Positions 1 through 8,535 of a DNA stretch of 11,608 nucleotides are shown one piece after another. The stretch covers positions 1-11,608 of the forward strand of contig JAEZZU010000052.1 in assembly GCA_023418355.1 (NCBI GenBank). Direction: 5' to 3'. The translations under genes were made by a program, and so were the position numbers. The notes under the pieces are model-generated. The model ran no database searches and was not told where the DNA came from. It was given only the letters and a program-made list of their open reading frames with translations. The stretch is from Pseudomonadota bacterium (GTDB lineage: Bacteria; Pseudomonadota; Gammaproteobacteria; Burkholderiales; Burkholderiaceae_C). The stretch's first letter is position 1. Each line of letters begins with the position of its first letter.

Positions 1-1595
<1,595 letters not shown>

Positions 1596-1612
1596 GGATA
1601 AGTCGTTGTCTT

Positions 1613-1632
1613 GTGCGCAAACACTGCGGCAC
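1613..1632 (-). promoter_or_regulatory. Leader hairpin in the alaS 5' untranslated region
   Basis: On the minus strand GTGC-C-GCA pairs with TGC-GCAC: seven base pairs with one bulged C and a 5-nt loop (GTGTT). It lies between the TATAAT box and the alaS ATG, ending about 17 nt before the start codon. No U-run follows, so it is not an intrinsic terminator. E. coli AlaRS is known to repress its own gene by binding a palindrome near the transcription start; whether this hairpin is an equivalent is inference only. Confidence 0.35.
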
Positions 1633-1645
1633 GAATTAACTTTTG

Positions 1646-1677
1646 ATTATAGGTTTCATGGATGGCATGGCGCGCAA
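1646..1677 (-). promoter_or_regulatory. Probable sigma-70 promoter of alaS
   Basis: On the minus strand a perfect TATAAT lies at 1651-1646. The best upstream hexamer is TTGCGC at 1677-1672, but its spacer is 20 bp, longer than the ideal 17, so the -35 is weak. Transcription would start near 1639 and give a leader of about 45 nt. The perfect -10, in the only non-coding stretch before alaS, is the main support. The -35 assignment is uncertain. Confidence 0.5.
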
Positions 1678-1682
1678 GCCAT

Positions 1683-2639
1683 TCAATCGTTCCGATAGTT
1701 CAACACGGGCTTGTGCACAGCTTCATGCTGCGGCAGCGGCCCCAGCGTGCGCCGGGTGCGGAACTGGTGCTCCCGCCCGGTCACAGGGTCTCGAAACGCC
1801 AGCGTTTGCGCCAGCAGCATCAGAGGGCGTGAAAAATCGCCTTCCGGCGCATCATCCACCACGGGGTACAGGCCATCACCCTTCAGGCCAAGCCCAAGCG
1901 AAGCCATATGCACACGCAGCTGGTGGCGTTTGCCGCTGATGGGCTTGAGCAGATAACGCGCCCAGTGCTGGTTGTGCTCCAGCAGTTCCATGCGCGTAAA
2001 GCTGTTGGGCGCGCCTTCGACTTCCTGCATGCGAATGAAGTTCTGGCTTTCTGCCATGCGGCTCGCATGTTCGCGCGGGAAGGCAATGGCGGGGTTCCAC
2101 GGCGCAATCGCTTCATAGGCCTTGTGCACCGTGCGCTCCCGAAACAGCGCCTGATAGGCACCACGATCCTCTCGGCGCACGGCAAACAGCACCAGCCCCG
2201 CTGTGTCACGGTCAATGCGATGCACGGGTGACAGATCGGGCAGGCCCAGCTGGTTCTTCAACCGCACCAGCAAGGTGTTCTGCAAATACTTGCCGCCCGG
2301 TGTCACAGGCAGGAAGTGCGGCTTGTCCGCCACCACGATGTGTGCGTCCTGATAGAGCACCTCGGCTTCGAACGGGATATGCGGTTCGGCCTCTACCTCC
2401 CGGTAGTAATAAATGCGCAGGCCTTTGAGCAAAGGCGTGTGCGGCTGCACGGGGCGAGCCAGCTCGTCCACCACTTCGCCACGCGCCATGCGCTCCAGCC
2501 AGCTCTCACGCGATACAGTGGGCAGGCGCTGCACCAGAAATTCCAGACAAGTCCCGTCCCCCACATTGGGGAGCACCACACAGCTGGGCTTGACGCCATC
2601 GCGTATGGGCAGCACTTGTGGATCATGGGTGTTATACAT
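1683..2639 (-). CDS. RluA-family pseudouridine synthase
   Basis: Predicted to isomerise a uridine to pseudouridine in rRNA or tRNA; the target cannot be read from the sequence. The family signature HRIDRDTAGLVLFA contains the catalytic Asp (residue 143 counted from the chosen start). Upstream is the fold motif VADKPHFLPVTPGG, and downstream GKRHQLRVHM, the conserved RluA motif. The N-terminal 70 or so residues (GTCLEFLVQRLP...SWLERMARGEV) resemble a degenerate S4-like RNA-binding region. I chose ATG 2639 (MYNTHDPQVLPIRDG, 318 residues) because GGAAG lies just upstream at 2648-2644. The longer ATG at 2663 (326 residues) has no ribosome-binding site. The gene follows waaA on the same strand after an 88-bp gap holding a palindromic element, and may be co-transcribed with it. 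Confidence 0.9.
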   Translation of the reverse strand: MYNTHDPQVLPIRDGVKPSCVVLPNVGDGTCLEFLVQRLPTVSRESWLERMARGEVVDELARPVQPHTPLLKGLRIYYYREVEAEPHIPFEAEVLYQDAHIVVADKPHFLPVTPGGKYLQNTLLVRLKNQLGLPDLSPVHRIDRDTAGLVLFAVRREDRGAYQALFRERTVHKAYEAIAPWNPAIAFPREHASRMAESQNFIRMQEVEGAPNSFTRMELLEHNQHWARYLLKPISGKRHQLRVHMASLGLGLKGDGLYPVVDDAPEGDFSRPLMLLAQTLAFRDPVTGREHQFRTRRTLGPLPQHEAVHKPVLNYRND

Positions 2640-2680
2640 GGGGCTTCCAGCAAACCAGACCATGCATTCATGGTCAAATC

Positions 2681-2717
2681 AGGCTCTAGCGCTTGATACA
2701 CAAGCGCTAGCAGCTAT
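2681..2717. repeat. Palindromic intergenic element, full copy (core CTAGCGCTTG-N5-CAAGCGCTAG)
   Basis: A perfect 10-bp inverted repeat, CTAGCGCTTG (2686-2695) and CAAGCGCTAG (2701-2710), is separated by the 5-nt loop ATACA. Three more pairs (GCT 2683-2685 with AGC 2712-2714) extend the stem if C2711 is bulged. A T-rich run follows on the plus strand (2716-2723). It fills most of the waaA to pseudouridine synthase gap. Both neighbours are read from the minus strand, where the hairpin is preceded by A's, not followed by U's. It is therefore not a standard terminator for them. A half-copy occurs at 11449-11466. From memory, this core recurs between genes in Comamonadaceae. Confidence 0.8.
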
Positions 2718-2727
2718 TTTTTTCATA

Positions 2728-4020
2728 TTAACGAGTGGACAGCAGCTGCTGTATCGCCTGCGCCGTTGCCTTGGCTGCGCCACGGTGGGCACCCGCAAAC
2801 TCCAGCGCGGCCTGTCGCGCAGCGGCCAAGCCACTGGCATCGCGCACCAGGGCTGTTGCCAGCTGCACGCCCTGCTCCATATCCAGCACGCGAAATGCCG
2901 CGCCCACTTCGCAGGCTGACTGTGACGCCTTGGCAAAGTTGAAGGTGTGCGGCCCCATCACCATCGGGCAGCCACAGGCAGCCGCTTCAATCAGGTTCTG
3001 TCCGCCAAGAGGCTCAAAGCTGCCACCGAGCAAGCCAATGTCTGCCGCAGCGTAGTACAGCGGCATTTCTCCGAGGCTATCGCCCAGCCAGACATCCACA
3101 TCGGTCGGCGGCAGACCATCACCCCACTGGCTGCGACGCGCCACACGCAGCCCTGCCTGCAACAGCTGCGCATGCACCTCATCAAAGCGCTGCGGGTGGC
3201 GCGGCACGATCAGCCACTGGCATTGGCCTGCCACACCGTGGAATTTGCGGCCAGCCCACTGCGCCATCCATTGCGCTTCTTCACCTTCGCGCGAGCTGGC
3301 CAGCACCACCACGGGCCGCTGGCTGGCAGCCCGCCATGCCCTGCCTTTTTCCAGCAAGGCAGCGTCAGGCTGCACATCAAACTTGAGATTGCCCAGCACG
3401 GCCGGCACGGGAGCGCCCACACTGCGCAGGCGCTCTGCATCTTCTTGCGTCTGCGCCCATACCGCATGCAAGGCCGCATACGTTGGCATAAACAGCGATG
3501 ACCAGCGCTGCGCTCCCGTCTGCGACTTGACATTCAGGCGCGCATTGGCCAGCACCAGAGGCACACCCACGCGTTGGCAACCATGCACCAGATTTGGCCA
3601 GACCTCGGTTTCCATCAGCACACCAACGGCAGGCTGGAACTGCTGCAGAAAACGGCGCACTGCCTTGCGGCTGTCCCATGGCTGCCAGACCTGTACATCA
3701 CCGGGCTGCAGCAGTTTGCGACCTTCCGCGCGCCCCGTAGCCGTGCCGTGCGTGAGCAGCAGACGCATGCCAGGCATGGCCGCACGCAGCTCATGCACCA
3801 GCAAGGCAGCCGCCCGCGTTTCCCCCAGCGACACGGCATGCACCCACACCCACTGACCTTGGGCATCACGGCCCAGGTCTTTGGGCGAGTAGTAGCCGAA
3901 GCGCTCTGGCACAGCCTCCGCGTAGCCAGGCTCCGCCTTGGAACGTTTGCGCAATTTGCGCTTGAGCAAAGGCTGGGCTGCCCATGCCAGCGCGGAATAA
4001 GCCGCCAGACTCCAGTTCAT
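2728..4020 (-). CDS. waaA: 3-deoxy-D-manno-octulosonic acid (Kdo) transferase
   Basis: WaaA adds Kdo from CMP-Kdo to lipid IVA at the inner membrane, starting the LPS inner core. The 430 residues match the usual length of about 420-430. A hydrophobic N-terminal segment (residues 3-19) followed by a basic stretch (KRKLRKRSK) fits a membrane anchor. Family motifs run in order: PERFG with the likely catalytic Glu39; VHAVSLGE at 60-67; THGTATGR at 90-97; ETEVWPN at 137-143; GNLKFD at 210-215; PRHPQRF at 273-279; GDSLGEM at 313-319; and the nucleotide-sugar region FEPLGGQNLIEAAACGCP at 335-352. ATG 4020 has AAGGA six bases upstream (4031-4027). The gene starts 22 bp after the sugar-phosphate mutase stop, so the two are very likely one operon. 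Mono- versus bifunctional Kdo transfer cannot be judged from sequence. Confidence 0.95.
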   Translation of the reverse strand: MNWSLAAYSALAWAAQPLLKRKLRKRSKAEPGYAEAVPERFGYYSPKDLGRDAQGQWVWVHAVSLGETRAAALLVHELRAAMPGMRLLLTHGTATGRAEGRKLLQPGDVQVWQPWDSRKAVRRFLQQFQPAVGVLMETEVWPNLVHGCQRVGVPLVLANARLNVKSQTGAQRWSSLFMPTYAALHAVWAQTQEDAERLRSVGAPVPAVLGNLKFDVQPDAALLEKGRAWRAASQRPVVVLASSREGEEAQWMAQWAGRKFHGVAGQCQWLIVPRHPQRFDEVHAQLLQAGLRVARRSQWGDGLPPTDVDVWLGDSLGEMPLYYAAADIGLLGGSFEPLGGQNLIEAAACGCPMVMGPHTFNFAKASQSACEVGAAFRVLDMEQGVQLATALVRDASGLAAARQAALEFAGAHRGAAKATAQAIQQLLSTR

Positions 4021-4042
4021 GCCGTGTCCTTATGAGGCGGCA

Positions 4043-5431
4043 TCAATGTGCTGCACTGCCCACTTTGGCACCGGGCTTGACACGCTCGAGCAGCGCCAGC
4101 ATCTGCGCTTCGATACGGTGCAGGGCTTCCTCGGTATGGCCTTCAAAGCGCAGCACCAGCACCGGCGTGGTGTTGCTGGCACGGATCAGGCCAAAGCCGT
4201 CTTCCCAGTCCACACGCAGACCGTCAATCGTGCTGATCTGAGCAGGTGCAGCAAACACTTCAGGGGCCAATGCCTGCAGCTGTGCTGTCAAGGCATGGGG
4301 TTCACCTTCAGCACAGGCCACGTTCAGCTCAGGCGTCGAGAAGCTGGTGGGCAAGGCATTCAGCACAGCGCTGGGATCCGCTTCCTTGCTCAGAATTTCC
4401 AGCAGACGGCAGCCTGCGTAGGTGCCGTCGTCAAAGCCGTACCAGCGCTCCTTGAAGAAAATGTGGCCGCTCATCTCGCCACCCAGAGGTGAATCCAGCT
4501 CCTTCATGCGTGCCTTGACCAGCGAGTGGCCGGTCTTGTACATCTCGGGCACGCCACCCGCTTCGCGGATCGCAGGCGCCAGGCGCTGGGTGCACTTCAC
4601 ATCAAACAGGATGGTGCCGCCGGGCACGCGCGAGAGCACGTCCTTGGCAAACAGCATCATCTGGCGGTCCGGGTAAATGGTCTGACCATCCTTGGTCACG
4701 ATACCCAGACGGTCACCGTCACCGTCAAAGGCCAGGCCCAATTCGGCGTCGGTCTCCTGCAAGGCCTTGACCACATCGCGCAGGTTTTCAGGCTTGCTGG
4801 GGTCGGGGTGGTGATTCGGGAAGTTGCCATCCACCTCGGAGAACAGCTCCAGCACCTCGCAGCCCAGCGCACGGAAAATGGCAGGCGCTGTAGCGCCGGC
4901 TACGCCATTGCCGCAGTCCACCACAATCTTGACGGGGCGTGCCAGTTTGGCATCCCCCACGATGCGTGCGGTGTAGTCCGCCAGGACATCGGCATGGCGA
5001 ATGCTGCCACCGGCCTGCAGCTGCCAGCTTTCAGCTTCCATGGTCTGGCGCAGCGCCTGAATTTCAGTGCCGTAAATGGCGCGACCTGCCAGCACCATCT
5101 TGAATCCGTTGTAATCCTTGGGGTTGTGACTGCCTGTGACCATGATGCCGCTCTTGCACAGCGTGCTGGCCGCAAAGTACAGCATGGGGGTGGTGCACAT
5201 GCCGACATCGATCACTTCAATGCCCACATCCACCAGACCAGCCATCAAGGCCTGGCTCAGTGCGGGACCCGACAGGCGGCCGTCGCGCCCCACGGCCACG
5301 ACCTTTTCGCCTTCAGCCAGCGCAGCCATGCCAAATGCACGGCCCACGCCACGGGCAACTTCTTCAGTCAGTGTGGCTGGCACCACACCACGAATGTCAT
5401 AGGCCTTAAAGATAGAAGCAGCAATCTGCAC
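4043..5431 (-). CDS. algC: Phosphomannomutase/phosphoglucomutase (alpha-D-phosphohexomutase family)
   Basis: Interconverts hexose 1- and 6-phosphates (Man or Glc), feeding GDP-mannose, UDP-glucose and LPS or exopolysaccharide synthesis in the cytoplasm. The 462 residues nearly equal the length of Pseudomonas AlgC/PMM-PGM. All four active-site motifs are present: phosphoserine loop TGSHNP with Ser101; metal site DGDGDR at 236-241; sugar-specificity loop GEMSGH at 318-323; phosphate-binding RASNTTP at 417-423. The N-terminal FKAYDIRG motif is intact. The start is GTG at 5431, supported by GAGGA seven bases upstream (5443-5439) and by the FKAYDIRG motif beginning at residue 8. The gene leads waaA by 22 bp. 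A hairpin with a U-rich tract lies just ahead of the start. Annotators also call this manB or pgm; substrate preference is not resolved here. Confidence 0.95.
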   Translation of the reverse strand: MQIAASIFKAYDIRGVVPATLTEEVARGVGRAFGMAALAEGEKVVAVGRDGRLSGPALSQALMAGLVDVGIEVIDVGMCTTPMLYFAASTLCKSGIMVTGSHNPKDYNGFKMVLAGRAIYGTEIQALRQTMEAESWQLQAGGSIRHADVLADYTARIVGDAKLARPVKIVVDCGNGVAGATAPAIFRALGCEVLELFSEVDGNFPNHHPDPSKPENLRDVVKALQETDAELGLAFDGDGDRLGIVTKDGQTIYPDRQMMLFAKDVLSRVPGGTILFDVKCTQRLAPAIREAGGVPEMYKTGHSLVKARMKELDSPLGGEMSGHIFFKERWYGFDDGTYAGCRLLEILSKEADPSAVLNALPTSFSTPELNVACAEGEPHALTAQLQALAPEVFAAPAQISTIDGLRVDWEDGFGLIRASNTTPVLVLRFEGHTEEALHRIEAQMLALLERVKPGAKVGSAAH

Positions 5432-5459
5432 AGTGAAATCCTCAACGTGGCACAGGCCA

Positions 5460-5486
5460 CAAAAACAAAGAGCACCGTACGTGCTC
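5460..5486 (-). promoter_or_regulatory. Terminator-like hairpin in the phosphohexomutase leader
   Basis: On the minus strand GAGCAC (5486-5481), loop GTACG and GTGCTC (5475-5470) form a 6-bp stem. It is followed directly by TTTGTTTTTG (5469-5460), the shape of a weak intrinsic terminator. The hairpin ends about 38 nt before the GTG start at 5431. It could stop antisense transcription coming from the GGDEF/EAL region, act as an attenuator, or be a 5'-end stabilising hairpin. The sequence does not decide between these. Confidence 0.45.
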
Positions 5487-5493
5487 GGCCGTC

Positions 5494-5499
5494 ATTCTA
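5494..5499 (-). promoter_or_regulatory. Possible -10 element for the phosphohexomutase-waaA operon
   Basis: TAGAAT on the minus strand (5499-5494) matches TATAAT at five of six positions and lies 62 bp before the GTG start. No good -35 is seen at 16-18 bp spacing. If used, transcription would start right at the leader hairpin, putting a stem-loop at the 5' end of the message. Weak support. The remaining divergent region up to 5728, which must also hold the promoter of the GGDEF/EAL gene, shows no other convincing element. Confidence 0.25.
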
Positions 5500-5728
5500 G
5501 AGACCTGGAGAAACCGTCCCCACGGAAAGCTCGACTTTCTGCATGCACTTCCTACACTTTGTTACGAGGTAATCCCTCATAGCGCTCCATCCGGGAACGC
5601 CGCACGATTAGGCCGCACTCACAGATCACCTCCGCAAGACGTCCTGCTGGTCATGTCCTTCGCACGGCGGCGGCCTTGCTTCTGCTCCTCTTTGTGTGGG
5701 TGCATAACGTCCATGGATCAGACGGCCT

Positions 5729-8443
5729 ATGACCGCCTTTGCCTCTCAGCTGTTCGCTCATGCGTTGCGCCATTCCATCAGTACCTGGCTGCTTGCCGCA
5801 GCGCTGGCCGTTGTGCTGCCTGTCACCTGGCAGTGGCTGCAGCTGCCTGCAGATCTGTCTGGCTGGCTAGGCAGCTACGGTCAGTGGCTCAACCTGCCCT
5901 GGCTCACGGTACTGCTCCTGGTTGTGGCCATCATGACTGCACGGCAACACAGCATGCCGCAGGACATGTCACACACGCTGTACAGCGCAGCCTATCGCGC
6001 CTCCCCTGACGCCGTGGGCATTACCTCCATCAAGGACGGGCGATTCATCGACGTCAACCCTGCGCTGTGCAACATGCTGGGACTGCCACGTGAACAGATC
6101 ATCGGGCGCACCAATGCCCAGCTGCAGGTCTATGCCACACCCGAAGAGCGTGTACGCCTGCTGGACGAACTCTCAAGCAAAGGACAAGTGCACCGTCTGC
6201 GCATTCTGTGCCAGTCCCATGGTGAGATCATCCCGGGGACGATTTCTGCGGTGCTGATCGAATTCGCCAGCGAGCCCTGCATGTTCTTCATCTTTCATGA
6301 CATGCGCGAATATGAAAAAGCGGTGGACCAACTGCATTCCGCCAACCGGCTGCTGCAGCAAGCGGGCCACCTCGCCCAGCTCGGCGCCTGGGAGGACCGG
6401 CGCGGTCAGGGACTGGTGTACTGGTCAGACGTCTGCTACGACATCCATGGCGTGCCGCGCAACAGCTCCCTCCCCAGGGACTACCTCAACACTTTTGTCG
6501 CACCGGAGCACAGAGAGCATATGCGCCGGCAACTGCAGCAATGCCTGCGCGCGCACAAAGCATGGAATATTGACATGCAGATCATCCGCACCGATGGGCG
6601 CAAGCTCTGGGTGCGCTCCCACGGCGAAGCCGTGCAGGACGACACAGGCAGAATCATTGCCATGCGCGGCGTCATGCAGGACATCGATGCCTACAAGCGC
6701 CAGGAAGCATCCATCCGCGAACGCGAAGCCCTGCTCGCAGTCACACTGGAAGCTGCCACCCTCGGTCGCTGGGACTGGGACCTGCTTCATGGCAGCATCA
6801 CGGGCGACAGCTTCTGGCACAAGCTCAACGGACTGGAACTCAAGCCAGCCTACCTGAGCCCCGCCACACAGCAACGCTGGCACTGGACAGAACTCATGGA
6901 GCGTCACGATGTGGCGCGATGCAATGCCGAGCTGCAGCGCCACATCGACCACCCGGAGGACGGCCCCTTTGATATCACCTGGCAGCGGCCAGGCCCTGCT
7001 GGACAGCCACGCTGGCTGCGCTCTATCGGCAAAATTGTGAGCTACGACCTGCATGGTCGGGCCATGCGCATGCTGGGAGTCTGCCTGGACGTCACCGCGC
7101 AGCAGGAGCAGAAAAATACACTGCGACAGCTGGCCCACTTTGACACACTCACAGGTCTGGCCAACCGTGTAGAGCTGGCAGCACGCCTGGACGAGGCGCT
7201 GCAGACCAGCCGCCAGAGCATGCAATTGATGGCTATTGCCTATCTGGACCTGGACGGCTTCAAGCCCATCAATGACCGCCTGGGCCATGCCGCCGGTGAC
7301 CGTCTGCTGGTACTGGTGGCCAAGCGCCTGCAGCATGCCATACGCGCCCATGACTGCGCAGCCCGCTTTGGGGGTGACGAGTTCGTGCTGCTGCTCAACC
7401 CGCTCAACTCCCGTGCGGAGTGTGAAGCCATGCTGCAGCGGATCATGCACAGCATCTCCCGGCCCTATGCACTCGATGGCGAACAAGTGCTGGTCACCGC
7501 CAGTATCGGCTACACCCTCTCCCCCGAGGATTCCAGCGATGCGGACACACTGATACGCCATGCCGATCAGGCCATGTACCAGGCCAAGCAGTCCGGACGC
7601 AACCGCATTGACGCTTTTGATGCCAATCTGGACCGCAGCCAGCGGGAAAATCACATCAAGGGCAAGCGCATCCTGCGAGGCCTGCACCACCATGAGTTTG
7701 TGCTTCACGTGCAGCCCAAGGTGGACATGCAGTCCGGCCAGGTGATCGGCGTGGAAGCACTGGCCCGGTGGCAGCATCCGCAGCAAGGCTTGCTGACGCC
7801 CCAGCATTTCCTGCCACATATCGAGGGCGGCGAACTGGAGCTGGCCTTTGGTCAGTGGTCCATCATGCAGGCACTGCACATTCTGGAAGACTTCCAGCAG
7901 CAAGGGCTGAGCATCCCCGTCGCCGTCAACCTTTCACCGACACATCTGCAGCACAGCAATTTCGCCCAGTGGATGGCATCTCAGCTGCAGGCCCACGATC
8001 GTATTCCCGCCAGGCTGCTGGATCTGGAGATCACAGAAAATGCCGCCTTGCACGACATGCAGAAAATGTCACAGGTTCTCAAAGCACTGCGTGCCCTGGG
8101 ACTGAGCATTTCACTGGACGACTTTGGCACGGGCTACTCTTCGCTCACCTATCTGAGCAAACTGCCGCTGGACTGTCTCAAGATTGATCGCAGCTTTGTG
8201 TGCGACATGCTCACTGACCGCGCACATCGGGCCATCGTGCATGGTGTCATCACCATGGCCAGCTCCTTTGGCTGCAAGGTGATTGCTGAAGGTGTGGAAA
8301 GTCAGGAGCAATGCACCTGTCTCTCAGACATGGGTTGCCATTGGGCACAAGGTTTTTATTTCGCACGCCCCATGCCCGTGCAGGACTTCTATCGCTGGCT
8401 GCAGACCCGGGAACCAACTGCACACCCGCAGCTGACCAGCTGA
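5729..8443 (+). CDS. Membrane-anchored PAS-PAS-PAS-GGDEF-EAL c-di-GMP enzyme
   Basis: Predicted inner-membrane sensor that makes and/or degrades cyclic di-GMP. Two hydrophobic segments (about 19-38 and 56-70) enclose a short loop. Three PAS-like regions follow (about 84-195, 208-325 and 332-460; the last two end in VMQDID and VCLDVT, typical PAS/PAC ends). The GGDEF domain (about 470-630) has the intact motif RFGGDEF (GGDEF 548-552), the metal site LDLDGFK, and an RAHD inhibitory I-site (539-542) at the canonical five-residue spacing. The EAL domain (about 640-893) keeps EAL 676-678, Asn734, Glu767, DDFGTGYSS with Asp797/798, Lys818, the EGVE glutamate 854 and Gln874, so phosphodiesterase activity is expected. 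ATG 5729 is the first start after an in-frame TAA at 5705-5707; its ribosome-binding site is weak. It is divergent from the mutase operon and convergent with prpE. The PAS ligand is unknown. Confidence 0.94.
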   Translation: MTAFASQLFAHALRHSISTWLLAAALAVVLPVTWQWLQLPADLSGWLGSYGQWLNLPWLTVLLLVVAIMTARQHSMPQDMSHTLYSAAYRASPDAVGITSIKDGRFIDVNPALCNMLGLPREQIIGRTNAQLQVYATPEERVRLLDELSSKGQVHRLRILCQSHGEIIPGTISAVLIEFASEPCMFFIFHDMREYEKAVDQLHSANRLLQQAGHLAQLGAWEDRRGQGLVYWSDVCYDIHGVPRNSSLPRDYLNTFVAPEHREHMRRQLQQCLRAHKAWNIDMQIIRTDGRKLWVRSHGEAVQDDTGRIIAMRGVMQDIDAYKRQEASIREREALLAVTLEAATLGRWDWDLLHGSITGDSFWHKLNGLELKPAYLSPATQQRWHWTELMERHDVARCNAELQRHIDHPEDGPFDITWQRPGPAGQPRWLRSIGKIVSYDLHGRAMRMLGVCLDVTAQQEQKNTLRQLAHFDTLTGLANRVELAARLDEALQTSRQSMQLMAIAYLDLDGFKPINDRLGHAAGDRLLVLVAKRLQHAIRAHDCAARFGGDEFVLLLNPLNSRAECEAMLQRIMHSISRPYALDGEQVLVTASIGYTLSPEDSSDADTLIRHADQAMYQAKQSGRNRIDAFDANLDRSQRENHIKGKRILRGLHHHEFVLHVQPKVDMQSGQVIGVEALARWQHPQQGLLTPQHFLPHIEGGELELAFGQWSIMQALHILEDFQQQGLSIPVAVNLSPTHLQHSNFAQWMASQLQAHDRIPARLLDLEITENAALHDMQKMSQVLKALRALGLSISLDDFGTGYSSLTYLSKLPLDCLKIDRSFVCDMLTDRAHRAIVHGVITMASSFGCKVIAEGVESQEQCTCLSDMGCHWAQGFYFARPMPVQDFYRWLQTREPTAHPQLTS

Positions 8444-8535
8444 GCACTGGCGGCCATTCAACATGCAGCCCCCAGAACAAGCCAGCGCTCAGAGGCAAAC
8501 TTGTGCTGAGGGGCGATCACTAGGCATCAGAACTT

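Noticed and set aside
2681..2725. Intrinsic terminator of waaA
   Set aside because: The hairpin has its T-run on the plus-strand side, the wrong polarity for the minus-strand waaA transcript. It is treated as a repeat element instead.
4526..5500. 324-codon plus-strand open frame opposite the phosphohexomutase
   Set aside because: Antisense of a gene with all four catalytic motifs; no independent support.
5653..6009. 118-codon plus-strand frame overlapping the 5' end of the GGDEF/EAL gene
   Set aside because: Overlaps the membrane and PAS coding frame in another register; Cys/Ala/Arg-rich with no recognisable motif.
6425..7903. 492-codon minus-strand open frame
   Set aside because: Antisense to the PAS-GGDEF-EAL gene, whose own frame carries conserved motifs across this interval. 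The antisense product resembles no family.
8444..8535. Bidirectional terminator between the GGDEF/EAL gene and prpE
   Set aside because: Only a 5-bp CTCAG/CTGAG pairing with a long loop and no T-run is present, too weak to call a terminator.
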